NCBI GenBank assembly: GCA_044375415.1
Contig: JBILMS010000010.1
Span: 3,069-67,068 of the forward strand
DNA: 64,000 nucleotides
Direction: 5' to 3'
DNA from: JAWXBG01 sp044375415
GTDB taxonomy: Bacteria; Bacteroidota; Bacteroidia; Flavobacteriales_D; Sanyastnellaceae
Numbering within the stretch: the first letter of the stretch is position 1; each line of letters starts with the position of its first letter. A program made the position numbers and the translations under genes. The notes under the pieces were generated by a model. That model saw only the letters and a program-made list of their open reading frames with translations, did not search any database and had not been told where the DNA came from. Below are positions 27,753 to 36,861 of this stretch, one piece after another.

Positions 27753-28508
27753 ATGGAAGGACGTGTTGACCAAAACATACAGAATGGCATAGCCACCATC
27801 TCTTTTTATCACCCACAAAGCAATTCACTTCCGGGAGAAGTACTGAGAACGTTGGCTTCCACTATAACGGAAGTCTCGAATCATCCGGATACGAAAGTGA
27901 TTGTACTGAAATCTGATGGCGATAAGACATTTTGCGCCGGAGCGAGTTTCGATGAATTAATTTCTATTCAATCCAAAGAAGAAGGACTGCGTTTTTTTAC
28001 CGGATTTGCTCAAGTAATTAATGCTATGCGCACATCGTCGAAGCTCATCATTGGAAGAGTCCAAGGAAAAGCCGTAGGTGGTGGAGTAGGCCTTGCATCT
28101 TCATGTGATTATTGTTTCGCCATGGATTCGGCGTCCGTGAAGTTGAGTGAATTGGCAGTTGGAATCGGACCTTTCGTGGTCGGACCTGCTGTTCAGCGAA
28201 AGATGGGACTTTCTGCCATGAGCGAATTGGCCATTGATGCTGCCGAATGGAGAAGTGCAAACTGGGCCATGCAAAAGGGCTTGTACAACCAAGTGTTTTC
28301 GTCGGTTGAAGAAATGGATGCTGCGATAAGCAAACTTGCCGAAACCCTTGCCAAATCAAGTCCTGAGGCTATGAGCGATCTCAAGAATATCTTCTGGGAA
28401 GGTACCGAAAACTGGGATCAACTTTTGGTTGAACGAGCAGCTGTAAGTGGACGATTGGTATTGTCGGATTTCACCCGAAATGCTATCGAGAAATTTAAGA
28501 AGAAGTAA
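27753..28508 (+). CDS. Enoyl-CoA hydratase/isomerase family protein
   Basis: This 251-residue crotonase-fold protein has the two oxyanion-hole segments: FCAGASFDEL (about 70) and GKAVGGGVGLASSCDY (about 108-123). A Glu follows in LSELAVGIGPFVVGP, the position of one catalytic glutamate of crotonases. The neighbourhood gives no pathway. The sequence is compatible with methylglutaconyl-CoA or other short-chain enoyl-CoA hydration. HMG-CoA lyase encoded at 46.8 kb would be the next step of leucine breakdown, but the genes are not linked. Confidence 0.85.
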   Translation: MEGRVDQNIQNGIATISFYHPQSNSLPGEVLRTLASTITEVSNHPDTKVIVLKSDGDKTFCAGASFDELISIQSKEEGLRFFTGFAQVINAMRTSSKLIIGRVQGKAVGGGVGLASSCDYCFAMDSASVKLSELAVGIGPFVVGPAVQRKMGLSAMSELAIDAAEWRSANWAMQKGLYNQVFSSVEEMDAAISKLAETLAKSSPEAMSDLKNIFWEGTENWDQLLVERAAVSGRLVLSDFTRNAIEKFKKK

Positions 28509-28512
28509 AATC

Positions 28513-29232
28513 CTATTGGTTGTAGGCCTGAACTGCGTTCCAAATGGCGTTCTCTTTGGGGTTTTCGAGCAAATAACTTCCTCCACCTAAGACAATACCG
28601 AGAGCAATCATCGGGGTCATTTTCATTTCTTCGGGATCCAGTGCTCCCATTCCTCCGGCAATAAGAGCGGCACCTCCGGCAATCATGCCGTATTGCAACC
28701 AACGCATGCGATTAAACTTTCGCATCAAATTGTCACTGGTGGTATTGTCGCTGAGATCTGCTTTCAAGTTTTTATAGGTTGCTTTGCTAATGGGCTGACC
28801 ATTTTTCGCGTAGTACTGGACATAGTTCCCACTCGCCAATTCAGGATTACTGGAGTTTACATCATCCTCCGGAAACTGAAGGGCTAGTGAAGGACCCCCG
28901 TATATAACCATGTCTATTTCTTCGTAGATATCGATTTTGCCCTGTTGGGTTCTCAACGCATATCTTTCCGTTTTTTCGCCGTGAATTTTTGAGAGGTTGG
29001 TGAAAAAACCATTGTTGTTTTGGAATTGATAAACATCTTTTGTCTCAAACCTTCTTTCATCTAATTTGAAAAAGGAAGGTTGAAGAATGGGAGATTCGTA
29101 AGTTAAGTCGGATCCGACAACCTCTTCTCCGGCGAACGTAAATACTCTGTGAATAATGGGATCTTCCTTTTGTGACCAACTATGGACAATACAGAGGAAG
29201 AAAAAAATCGATAGGGTGGTGATCTTTTTCAT
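28513..29232 (-). CDS. Exported or membrane protein of unknown function
   Basis: The start at 29232 (MKKITTLSIFFFLCIVHS) opens a signal peptide ending at WSQ, giving 239 residues. The mature part has no recognised domain. Near the C-terminus are two glycine-rich hydrophobic segments (YGMIAGGAALIAGGMGAL and MTPMIALGIVLGGGSYLL) that could form a helical hairpin in a membrane. The gene converges on the crotonase gene with only 4 bp between stop codons. Confidence 0.7.
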   Translation of the reverse strand: MKKITTLSIFFFLCIVHSWSQKEDPIIHRVFTFAGEEVVGSDLTYESPILQPSFFKLDERRFETKDVYQFQNNNGFFTNLSKIHGEKTERYALRTQQGKIDIYEEIDMVIYGGPSLALQFPEDDVNSSNPELASGNYVQYYAKNGQPISKATYKNLKADLSDNTTSDNLMRKFNRMRWLQYGMIAGGAALIAGGMGALDPEEMKMTPMIALGIVLGGGSYLLENPKENAIWNAVQAYNQ

Positions 29233-29345
29233 AAAACAGTTTTGGTCTTCTACGGAGTAGATCGACAATTCGTTGTTAAAACCTTGCATTTTATTTCGAT
29301 GGTGGTAATTCTTCAGAATCCGGTTCTTTGCATTTCCTTTGCAGC

Positions 29346-30548
29346 ATGAACAATACCTCTGCCGTTGAACTTTCTCAAATTCGTTTAAAACCGGGAAAAG
29401 ACATTTCTACCAAACGATTTCACCCATGGATTTTTTCCGGGGCGGTAGAAGGCGTGCGTGGTGAATTAAAAGCCGGCGACATGGTGGAAGTGCTTGCCGC
29501 CGACAACAAAACCCTTGGATTCGGTCATTATGCAGAGGGAAGTATTTGCATTCGACTTTTTCATTTCGGACCCGAAGCACCCGATGAGGATTTCTGGAAG
29601 AAAAAAATTAAAGAAGCCTATTCGCTGAGAGAAAAGATGGGTCTTACCAAAAATCCACAGTCCAATATGTATCGACTGGTTCATGCCGAGGGAGATGGTT
29701 TGCCCGGATTAATAATCGACATGTATGGTTCTACGGCTGTGATCCAAACTCATTCGGAAGGGATGTACGAACTAAGAAATGTTTTTGCAGAAGCGCTAAA
29801 AGACTTGTATGGAGCGGATTTGAAAGCTATTTATGATAAGAGTTCATTAAAAATCAATAAAAATTCCGACCGAGAAGTAGCGGATGAATATCTCGTCGGA
29901 GAAGCACATGATGCGAAGTGCATCGAAAATGGCTGTGCCTATAAAGTAGATTGGGTTCAGGGACAAAAAACCGGATTTTTCCTCGATCAACGTGAACATC
30001 GTAAACTGCTCGGACAACTTTCCAAAGGCAAAAAAGTGCTCAACATGTTCTGCTATAGCGGCGGTTTTTCCGTGAGCGCGGTGCTGGGAGGAGCCACCTT
30101 GGTGCACAGTGTAGACAGCAGTCAACTAGCGATCGATTTAACCAACGAAAATCTGACACTAAATGGAATCGATAGTGCGAAGCATACGGCAATTAAATCG
30201 GACGCCCTAGACTATTTAAGGAGCATGAAAGAGGCCTACGATATTATAGTTCTAGATCCACCTGCTTATGCTAAACACCTCAGTGCCCGTCATAAAGCAG
30301 TGCAGGGATATCGCCGACTGAATGAAGCCGCTTTTCGCAAGGCATCTTCAGGGACTTTACTCTTTACGTTTTCCTGTTCTCAGGCAGTTGATAAGGCCTT
30401 GTTTTCCTCTACTGTTTTTTCGGCAGCCCTCGATGCCGGTAAAAATATCAGAGTTTTATACCAACTGCATCAGCCGCCGGATCATCCTTTCAGCATTTTC
30501 CACCCGGAAGGGGAGTACCTAAAAGGCCTGGTAGTTCAAGTCCTTTAG
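29346..30548 (+). CDS. rlmI: RlmI-type 23S rRNA (cytosine) methyltransferase
   Basis: ATG 29346 (MNNTSAVELSQIRLKPG) gives 400 residues. An N-terminal PUA-like domain (to about 75, GDMVEVLAADNKTLGFGHYAEGS-type sequence) precedes a central segment (VQGQKTGFFLDQREHRKLL) and a Rossmann methyltransferase domain. The latter has VLNMFCYSGGFSVSAVLGGA (SAM site) and IIVLDPPAYAK (catalytic DPPxY/F). RlmI methylates C1962 of 23S rRNA at C5. The size and order match E. coli RlmI (396). A second relative lies at 54839, so substrate assignment between them is not certain. Confidence 0.87.
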   Translation: MNNTSAVELSQIRLKPGKDISTKRFHPWIFSGAVEGVRGELKAGDMVEVLAADNKTLGFGHYAEGSICIRLFHFGPEAPDEDFWKKKIKEAYSLREKMGLTKNPQSNMYRLVHAEGDGLPGLIIDMYGSTAVIQTHSEGMYELRNVFAEALKDLYGADLKAIYDKSSLKINKNSDREVADEYLVGEAHDAKCIENGCAYKVDWVQGQKTGFFLDQREHRKLLGQLSKGKKVLNMFCYSGGFSVSAVLGGATLVHSVDSSQLAIDLTNENLTLNGIDSAKHTAIKSDALDYLRSMKEAYDIIVLDPPAYAKHLSARHKAVQGYRRLNEAAFRKASSGTLLFTFSCSQAVDKALFSSTVFSAALDAGKNIRVLYQLHQPPDHPFSIFHPEGEYLKGLVVQVL

Positions 30549-30620
30549 AGAATATTTTTCCCGTTTCGATTGCGTATATTCGCGGCCCCGTTGAAGAAAA
30601 ACGGGTAAAATCTGATTTTC

Positions 30621-31721
30621 ATGGCATTAAAGTGCGGTATTGTAGGACTTCCCAATGTAGGCAAGTCAACTTTGTTTAACTGTTTGAGCAACGCAAAAGC
30701 GCAGGCTGCAAACTTCCCCTTTTGTACAATTGAACCAAATGTGGGGACGATCACGGTTCCTGACGAGCGTTTGAACAAACTCTCAGAACTTATTAATCCA
30801 CAGCGCATAGTTCCAACGACGATAGAAATCGTGGACATAGCCGGTTTGGTAAAAGGAGCCAGCAAAGGTGAGGGGCTCGGCAATAAATTTTTGGCCAACA
30901 TCCGTGAAACAGATGCCATCATTCACGTTCTGCGTTGTTTCGACGATCCGAATGTGGTTCACGTAGATGGAAGCGTAGACCCTGTTCGCGACAAGGAGAT
31001 TATAGATATCGAATTGCAATTAAAAGACCTCGAGTCGGTAGAAGCCCGTTTGACAAAAGTTCAACGAGCAGCTAACACCGGAGATAAGGACGCAAAACGC
31101 ATTTTCGACTTTCTTACAAGGCTCAAAGATGCTTTAATGCAGGGTAAAAGTGCTCGCACGATCACCGCTACAAGCGAAGAAGATGAGCAGTTACTTGTAG
31201 AACTTCAATTGCTGACAGCCAAACCGGTTCTTTATGTGTGTAATGTTGAAGAAGCCTCAGTAAAGAACGGGAACGCTCATGTAGACAGATTAAAAGAGTC
31301 TGTGAAAGATGAAAAATCCGAGGTACTCGTTATTGGTGCTGCGATTGAAGCAGACATTGCATCGCTTGAAACTTTCGAAGAACGCCAAATGTTTTTGCAA
31401 GATTTGGGTTTGGAAGAACCCGGGGTGTCTAAGCTCATAAATGCTGCTTATCGCTTGTTAGGTCTTTATACATATTTCACGGCAGGGGAGAAGGAAGTTC
31501 GCGCATGGACCGTGCATAAAGGAGCAACTGCACCTGAGGCCGCAGGCGTCATCCACACCGATTTTCAAAAAGGATTTATCCGTGCTGAAGTAATGAAATT
31601 TCAAGATTTCATTCAGCATGGAAGTGAAGCAGCCTTGAAAGAACTCGGTAAGTTGGGCGTTGAAGGGAAGGAATATGTTGTTGAAGACGGCGACATTATG
31701 CACTTCCGATTTAATGTCTAA
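30621..31721 (+). CDS. ychF: YchF/OLA1-family ATPase
   Basis: This 366-residue Obg-like P-loop protein has a P-loop GLPNVGKS (residues 9-16), a switch region (VDIAGLVKGASKGEGLGNKFL), a helical insertion (about 130-200) and a C-terminal TGS domain with the conserved YTYFTAGEKEVRAWT and DFQKGFIRAEV. YchF binds ATP rather than GTP, associates with ribosomes and is linked to oxidative-stress control. Length and domain order match the family exactly. Confidence 0.96.
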   Translation: MALKCGIVGLPNVGKSTLFNCLSNAKAQAANFPFCTIEPNVGTITVPDERLNKLSELINPQRIVPTTIEIVDIAGLVKGASKGEGLGNKFLANIRETDAIIHVLRCFDDPNVVHVDGSVDPVRDKEIIDIELQLKDLESVEARLTKVQRAANTGDKDAKRIFDFLTRLKDALMQGKSARTITATSEEDEQLLVELQLLTAKPVLYVCNVEEASVKNGNAHVDRLKESVKDEKSEVLVIGAAIEADIASLETFEERQMFLQDLGLEEPGVSKLINAAYRLLGLYTYFTAGEKEVRAWTVHKGATAPEAAGVIHTDFQKGFIRAEVMKFQDFIQHGSEAALKELGKLGVEGKEYVVEDGDIMHFRFNV

Positions 31722-31733
31722 TTTGCGCGGTAG

Positions 31734-32186
31734 ATGAAAATATTCCTTTCTGTTATTTCTCTTTTGACTTTGATGGCCTGTCAAACCGACACCCATAAAG
31801 TAGCAATAAAAGACGACTCCTCTGAGGAGCTGCAGGTTATTTCTAGCATCATGGATAAACAGCAGGAAAGTTGGAATCGCGGAAATATCGATGATTTTAT
31901 GATTCCCTATTGGCATAGCGATTCCTTGCTATTTATTGGCAAAAGCGGTGTGAACAAAGGCTGGCAGAAAACCCTTGACAATTACAAAAAATCCTATCCG
32001 ACTGCGGATGCTATGGGGCGTCTGCAATTCGAAAATATTTCTATGGAAATGATAGATGAGCAGAATGCCTGGGTTTTAGGTAAATGGACCTTGTACAGAA
32101 TAGCTGATACATTAAGCGGTCACTATACGCTCAACTGGCGTCAGATAAATACTCAGTGGTTTATAGTTTCAGATCATTCAAGCTAA
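31734..32186 (+). CDS. DUF4440/NTF2-like lipoprotein
   Basis: This 150-residue lipoprotein has lipobox LMAC (Cys16) and a single NTF2-like fold. The motif QQESWNRGNIDDFMIPYW corresponds to the W-N-x-G-D start of DUF4440 proteins, and the C-terminal WRQINTQWFIVSDHSS to its final beta strands. The function is unknown; relatives bind small ligands. It follows ychF by 12 bp and precedes the rhomboid gene by 4 bp, so the three may share a transcript. Confidence 0.78.
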   Translation: MKIFLSVISLLTLMACQTDTHKVAIKDDSSEELQVISSIMDKQQESWNRGNIDDFMIPYWHSDSLLFIGKSGVNKGWQKTLDNYKKSYPTADAMGRLQFENISMEMIDEQNAWVLGKWTLYRIADTLSGHYTLNWRQINTQWFIVSDHSS

Positions 32187-32190
32187 CAAT

Positions 32191-32865
32191 ATGCTGGCAC
32201 AATCTCCCATTACATTTCTCATTATTGGTCTAACTGTATTTATATCTTGGCAGGCTTTTAATAATTCGAGATTATTCGAAAAGTTACTACATTATCCATA
32301 CAGAGTAAAACACAATAAAGAGTATTACAGGATTGTATCGCATACCCTGGTGCATGCCGATTTCATTCACTTGTTCTTCAACATGTTTGTGCTGTATTCA
32401 TTCGGTACAATTTTAGAAGCGGCTTTTACCAACCCCGTTTTTTTCGCTCGATTTTTTCCGGATGTACCGCCATTTTTAGGCATTAGTGGAATCGTATCTT
32501 TTATAGTACTGTATGTTGGAGGAGCCGTTTTTGCAACCCTGCCATCACTCCGAAAACATGGCGATAATTACGGATACACGAGCGTAGGTGCCAGCGGTGC
32601 AGTTTCGGCATTGCTTATGGCTTTCATGTTTATGTTTCCAACCATGCAGATTGCAATCATGTTTATACCCATGCCGGCTTACGTTGGTATAATCGTATTT
32701 TTTGTAGCTGAGTTTTTAATGATGAGAAGCGGTAAAACAAACATTGCTCACGATGCACACATCTGGGGAGCGATTTATGGATTCCTCTTTATCGTTTTAA
32801 CGAGACCTATTTTTTTGTCGAAGTTCGTCACCTCGATCAGCGATGCATTAAGCAATATTTTCTGA
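32191..32865 (+). CDS. Rhomboid-family intramembrane serine protease
   Basis: This 224-residue polytopic protein has six hydrophobic segments. The catalytic serine is Ser135 in SVGASGAVSA (GASG motif) and the histidine is His190 in DAHIWGAIYG, aligned with GlpG AHIAG. HLFFNMFVLYSFG in the second segment holds the HxxxN oxyanion-stabilising motif. Rhomboids cleave transmembrane segments of client proteins. The client is unknown. The gene converges on the FtsB-like gene with a 7-bp gap. Confidence 0.9.
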   Translation: MLAQSPITFLIIGLTVFISWQAFNNSRLFEKLLHYPYRVKHNKEYYRIVSHTLVHADFIHLFFNMFVLYSFGTILEAAFTNPVFFARFFPDVPPFLGISGIVSFIVLYVGGAVFATLPSLRKHGDNYGYTSVGASGAVSALLMAFMFMFPTMQIAIMFIPMPAYVGIIVFFVAEFLMMRSGKTNIAHDAHIWGAIYGFLFIVLTRPIFLSKFVTSISDALSNIF

Positions 32866-32872
32866 GGGCGGA

Positions 32873-33196
32873 CTAGTTAGCCCTTTCTTTAAAAATGTAG
32901 ACCTCTTCGTTTTCGCGTTTCATGTAGAAATTTTCGCGAGCAAATTTTTCGAGGTTTGTGGTATTAGAACTTAGTTCGTGAAGGTCCTGACGTATACGTT
33001 GATTTTCGGCCTGCAACTTGGTCAATTCCACTTTGATTTCCCCCAATTCAAAACGTTTACCAATTATGTAAAAAAGATCTATGGGACTGAAAAAGCTAAC
33101 CCATACCAAAAACAAGCCGCCGGCCAAAACGAATTTGTTTTTGAGGAATGAGGGAATCTTCTTTTTCACAGACCAAAAGTGGCCTTTTATCTTCAT
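32873..33196 (-). CDS. FtsB/DivIC-like septum formation initiator
   Basis: ATG 33196 (MKIKGHFWSVKKK) gives a 107-residue bitopic protein: a basic cytoplasmic tail, one transmembrane segment (NKFVLAGGLFLVWVSFF), a short coiled coil (LGEIKVELTKLQAENQRIRQ) and the hallmark ARENFYMKRENEEVYIF. FtsB/DivIC proteins scaffold the division complex with FtsL and FtsQ. It is annotated from architecture and motif order. Confidence 0.85.
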   Translation of the reverse strand: MKIKGHFWSVKKKIPSFLKNKFVLAGGLFLVWVSFFSPIDLFYIIGKRFELGEIKVELTKLQAENQRIRQDLHELSSNTTNLEKFARENFYMKRENEEVYIFKERAN

Positions 33197-33248
33197 GCAC
33201 AATCCTCGGGTCAAACAGATTATTCACATGTCCGGGTTGATGAACCCC

Positions 33249-33279
33249 AAAAAAAAGGCGACCCACATGGATCGCCTCT
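33249..33279 (-). terminator. Terminator of the choice-of-anchor B gene
   Basis: On the minus strand, AGGCGA and TCGCCT arms enclose a 10-nt loop and end in a run of eight U residues (plus-strand A run 33249-33256). It lies about 20 bp after the stop at 33298. Confidence 0.75.
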
Positions 33280-33297
33280 TAATGTTTTTCTAAAAGA

Positions 33298-35277
33298 TTA
33301 TCTTACCACGAAAGAAACTCTTTCGCCTTCACTGCTTTCGATAAAGTAAACACCACTTTCCAATTTTGAAACATTGTACTGGAAAGTAATTTTTCCTTGA
33401 TTTGAGAATTGATCCACCTTCTGACCCAAGATATCGAAGATCGTGTAATGGGTCACCCCGTTTTCGGAAACTACATTCAACACATCTGAACTTGGATTTG
33501 GGTACACTATAAATGAGGCTTCGTTCTTTTCATTTATGGAAACAAAAATCACACTGAAATCACTGATGCTAGAGTATGGTCCATCACCGCATGTATTGTG
33601 AGCTTTTACTCTCCAGAAATATTCACCTTCCGGAAGGTTGGAAGGATAGTCGTAGGTGTTGGTAAGTACCACTTCTTCATCTACGATATCTGCAAAACTT
33701 ATATCAGTAGCAAGTTGAAAGGTATAATAGTCAACGCTTTCTTGTTCCGACCAAGTAAACGAAATATCGGCAGAGGTGAGAAGTGTCGCACCAATCATAG
33801 GCGACATATTGGATGAGGCTTCAGGAGCACCGGCAGATATTGTGAAGTCAAGTGGAAATTCGTATTGAGTACCAAAAGTGGTATTCAAAACTAAATTACC
33901 GGAGTAAACCCCGGGAGCAAGAGAAGTAAGTCCACTTATAGTGAGGTTGGTTTCAAAAGGAGAAGCAAGTGAACCGGGATTAGAAATAGAAATACCGTTA
34001 ATTCCTTCTATATCGATGGTCACATCTGAGAGTAATTCAGCATTCACATCGAGCATGAATTCAACTTCGTCTACACCACACAATTCCCAGTTATTTTGAC
34101 TTAACAAAACCATAGTGGGGCGCAAAATAAAAATCCCTGTGTACATGTCGGTAGCAATTAAAGTTCCACTAGGGAAATAGGGATAGTTCGCCCAAGTACC
34201 GGAGAACTGCGCATTGTCATTGGCAGGATACAAGTCGAAGAATGCAGACTCACTCAAAAGTCCGTCATCAATTTTCGAAGCGTCGAGAACTCGAATTCCA
34301 CTTCTATAATTACTTTCAAAAACAAACTGATCTAATACATACAGGTTGTGATCAATCGAGGTATTGCTAGATTGATAAAACCCCATGTAATTCGGATTAT
34401 CCAGATCCAACATATCAAAGATGTGCGTTCTTGTTCCTACTTCAAGTTCCATTTCATCCAATTCGTCGTTGAATAAAAAGTAACGCATATCTTTTGTAAA
34501 CCAACCTTGGTGGGTGTATCCATCGTCTTCATATCCATTAACCGATACCGCATAGCAATCGGATTTATCAGTGCAATCCACAACAGTTACGGCATCTTCG
34601 TTGCAAGCCACGGCAATTTCCTTTCCGAGATAGTCGTTGTCCGGGCCACTATAAATAACGGGAGTGCATTCATGTGTATAGCCATCAGCGCTAAAACCAC
34701 CTGCAAGCGTGGGATTCAATGGATCTGTAATGTTCACAATGTGCAATCCACCGGAGAAAGTGTTAGAACCTGTGCAATAAGCAAAAGGTGAATCAGGGTT
34801 GATTCCAATGGTATGACAATTTCCAAATCCATCGTAGTGAGCAGTTTCATCAAAATCCACGGGAATATCCACTGCATTTTCCATTTCGTACAGATCAAAA
34901 ACCTGCATGCCATGTCCGGGAGCCTCACTTACAACAAAACAATAGTGATCGTACGTTTTGATTCCTCTCCACAAACTTGGAATGGTATGCGTAGGAAGAA
35001 ACCCAACGTAAACCGGGGACACAGGGTCTGTGATATCTAAGAAAGCCGTTCCATTGGAGCAACCGATCAAAGCATATTCTTTTCCGGTATTCGGAGATAC
35101 CCAACCCCAAATATCATTGGTGTTGTCGCCATTGCCAATATCCTCCAACAGGACGTGCGCATATAGATCTACTAGATGACAAGGGAATTGCCCGGCCATT
35201 CCATCGACGCATGGAGTCTGAGCATGAAGGGCTCTAACCCCTAAAAGGGCCAATGTAAATGTGTAAAGTTTAAACAT
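33298..35277 (-). CDS. Choice-of-anchor B T9SS cargo protein
   Basis: ATG 35277 (MFKLYTFTLALLGVRALHAQ) starts the signal peptide, giving 659 residues. The choice-of-anchor B domain (about 25-390) has the signature NDIWGWVSPNTGKEYALIG, DPVSPVYVGFLP, WRGIKTYDHYCFVVSEA and HNLYVLDQFVFESNYRSGIR, and is thought to be a propeller. A beta-rich middle and an Ig/fibronectin-like stretch (SMSPMIGATLLTSADISFTW, GEYFWRVKAHNTCG) precede a type A T9SS sorting domain (IVYPNPSSDVLNVVSE). Ligand and function are unknown. It lies 19 bp downstream of the antitoxin-like gene. Confidence 0.87.
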   Translation of the reverse strand: MFKLYTFTLALLGVRALHAQTPCVDGMAGQFPCHLVDLYAHVLLEDIGNGDNTNDIWGWVSPNTGKEYALIGCSNGTAFLDITDPVSPVYVGFLPTHTIPSLWRGIKTYDHYCFVVSEAPGHGMQVFDLYEMENAVDIPVDFDETAHYDGFGNCHTIGINPDSPFAYCTGSNTFSGGLHIVNITDPLNPTLAGGFSADGYTHECTPVIYSGPDNDYLGKEIAVACNEDAVTVVDCTDKSDCYAVSVNGYEDDGYTHQGWFTKDMRYFLFNDELDEMELEVGTRTHIFDMLDLDNPNYMGFYQSSNTSIDHNLYVLDQFVFESNYRSGIRVLDASKIDDGLLSESAFFDLYPANDNAQFSGTWANYPYFPSGTLIATDMYTGIFILRPTMVLLSQNNWELCGVDEVEFMLDVNAELLSDVTIDIEGINGISISNPGSLASPFETNLTISGLTSLAPGVYSGNLVLNTTFGTQYEFPLDFTISAGAPEASSNMSPMIGATLLTSADISFTWSEQESVDYYTFQLATDISFADIVDEEVVLTNTYDYPSNLPEGEYFWRVKAHNTCGDGPYSSISDFSVIFVSINEKNEASFIVYPNPSSDVLNVVSENGVTHYTIFDILGQKVDQFSNQGKITFQYNVSKLESGVYFIESSEGERVSFVVR

Positions 35278-35296
35278 GTATGATTTGATTTGCAGG

Positions 35297-35560
35297 TTAC
35301 CAATTTTCTGAAAGCTCATCCAATTCCTCTAGGGTCAACGTTTGTCCCTCTTTGAATTGACGCATGGCTAATTCGAAAGTATTTACAAGCTCGGTGCGAG
35401 AAACCCTAGTGCCGTTTGGCTTTTGACCAATCACTTTTGCATTACTGAATTTCTCCGATTCAATTTGTTGAATCAAAGATTTAAGTCTCTTAAAAATTTC
35501 TAGGTCATCTTGTTGAACGACCCATTCTATAATGTCGAGTTTTTCTCTTGCGGATGCCAT
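35297..35560 (-). CDS. Small antitoxin-like protein
   Basis: An 87-residue soluble protein with no signal peptide. Helical N-terminus (REKLDIIEWVVQQDDLEIFKRLKSL) and C-terminus (EGQTLTLEELDELSENW) resemble short antitoxin-type proteins of Bacteroidota, in which such an N-terminal helix is followed by a flexible acidic tail. No toxin gene is next to it; the following gene is a T9SS cargo protein 19 bp away. A perfect inverted repeat (35583-35614) lies directly upstream. The assignment is by resemblance only. Confidence 0.55.
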   Translation of the reverse strand: MASAREKLDIIEWVVQQDDLEIFKRLKSLIQQIESEKFSNAKVIGQKPNGTRVSRTELVNTFELAMRQFKEGQTLTLEELDELSENW

Positions 35561-35961
35561 ACGTTTCTTTTAGCGGCGGGAAGGTACTACGCGAACCTGA
35601 CTGCCTGTAGTACCCAACCCAATTTATATTGCATTTTTCTCATGTCTAAGTACGACTTACAGAAGGATTCCTAAGCACAACAAAATAGGTTTAAGCTATT
35701 GATAGATAGAGTTATATCTAATTCTTTTTTATGAATGTTGATTGTTTCAAGTTGACGGAAGGCCTTAAAAATTCGATGTATAACCGTATTTGCACATCCA
35801 AACGATTTATTTCTTCGACGAAGGTCATTTTAGAGCATGTTTATAAACTGAACATGCCTATTGTCGGGACATTGCCGATGAAATCTTTTCTTTGTAATGT
35901 ATCTTTTTACTGAAACTCTCCGTAGAAAATCGCAGTATTTGCATCCACCTATCCCAAAAAT
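35561..35961. other. 400-bp gap with an inverted repeat upstream of the antitoxin-like gene
   Basis: No convincing gene. A 60-codon frame at 35731-35913 has no signal peptide, start context or family support and I leave it out. GGTACTAC at 35583-35590 and GTAGTACC at 35607-35614 form a perfect 8-bp inverted repeat with a 16-bp spacer, 23-54 bp before the antitoxin-like start; such a site could be an autoregulatory operator. A second hairpin (GCATGTT 35835-35841, AACATGC 35851-35857) has no T tract. AGTATTTGC near 35936 resembles a -7 element for the next gene. Confidence 0.4.
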
Positions 35962-36852
35962 ATGAAACGTGAATCCTCCCGCTTGTTAATCTTCCTCTTT
36001 ATCGGAACTGCTTTTGCATTTGCCGGATGTGAGGAAAAATCAAACACGCACAATCCCCAAACTGAATCGAAAGACTCTGTGCAAGTTTCAACATCCGGCA
36101 CATTTTTAATGGATGGAGAAATTTTCTCTATCCCGTCGCCGGTTCAAACTGCAATGCTTCTTAAGAAAGAACAAATTGCCTTTAATAAGGATATCTTAAA
36201 TCCTATTGAAAATCGAGGAAAGTATGTTACCGAATCACAAAGAGCTGTCAACTTAGGGGTTTATGGCGCTGATCTGGCTTACATTTCTTGTTTCAAAAAT
36301 CCTCAAATGAGTAGGACTTATTTTGATGTGGTTGGTAAACTATCTGCGGAAATGGGCGTTCTGGATAACATCGACAAAAAATTGGTAGAGCGTTTTGTAA
36401 ACAACGTTGAAAACGGAGATTCGCTTTTGGCCTTGAATGCAGATTTTTATCGCGCCGGTGATCGTTATCTGAAGAACAACGCAAATACGAAGACGGCCGT
36501 TTTGATATTACTAGGAGGTTGGGCAGAAGCTCTTCACCTGTCCATTCAATCCTTAGGAACAAATGCCGCAATCCGTCAGCGAATTGGTGAGCAAAAGGAT
36601 GCATCAGCAAGTTTGGCAAAACTCATTGGCTCAATGAACGATAGCAGTTTGGATGCCGTGAAAAAATCTCTTTCTGATTTATCCGCAGCGTTTGCCGAAT
36701 TGAAGTCAACTTATGAATACAAGCAACCTATAGTGGATGCTCAGGAACATAAAACCTATCTTACAAGTCGCACATTAATTGCAATGGACGATAGTGAACT
36801 AGCCGAAATAGCTTCATTAGTAAGCCAACTCAGAACGAACATTATTCAATAA
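35962..36852 (+). CDS. Lipoprotein of unknown function, all-helical
   Basis: This 296-residue lipoprotein has lipobox FAGC (Cys23). The mature part is predicted helical with segments such as GVYGADLAYISCFKNPQMSRTYF-type sequence and KKLVERFVNNVENGDSLLAL, and an internal KTAVLILLGGWAEALHLSIQ helix. It reads like a conserved Bacteroidota lipoprotein with no assigned function. It precedes the small exported protein at 36862 by 9 bp, suggesting a joint transcript. Confidence 0.75.
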   Translation: MKRESSRLLIFLFIGTAFAFAGCEEKSNTHNPQTESKDSVQVSTSGTFLMDGEIFSIPSPVQTAMLLKKEQIAFNKDILNPIENRGKYVTESQRAVNLGVYGADLAYISCFKNPQMSRTYFDVVGKLSAEMGVLDNIDKKLVERFVNNVENGDSLLALNADFYRAGDRYLKNNANTKTAVLILLGGWAEALHLSIQSLGTNAAIRQRIGEQKDASASLAKLIGSMNDSSLDAVKKSLSDLSAAFAELKSTYEYKQPIVDAQEHKTYLTSRTLIAMDDSELAEIASLVSQLRTNIIQ

Positions 36853-36861
36853 TCCACCCCT

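Noticed and set aside
35731..35913. 60-codon plus-strand frame in the gap before the lipoprotein gene
   Set aside because: No signal, no family resemblance, no clear ribosome binding site or promoter.
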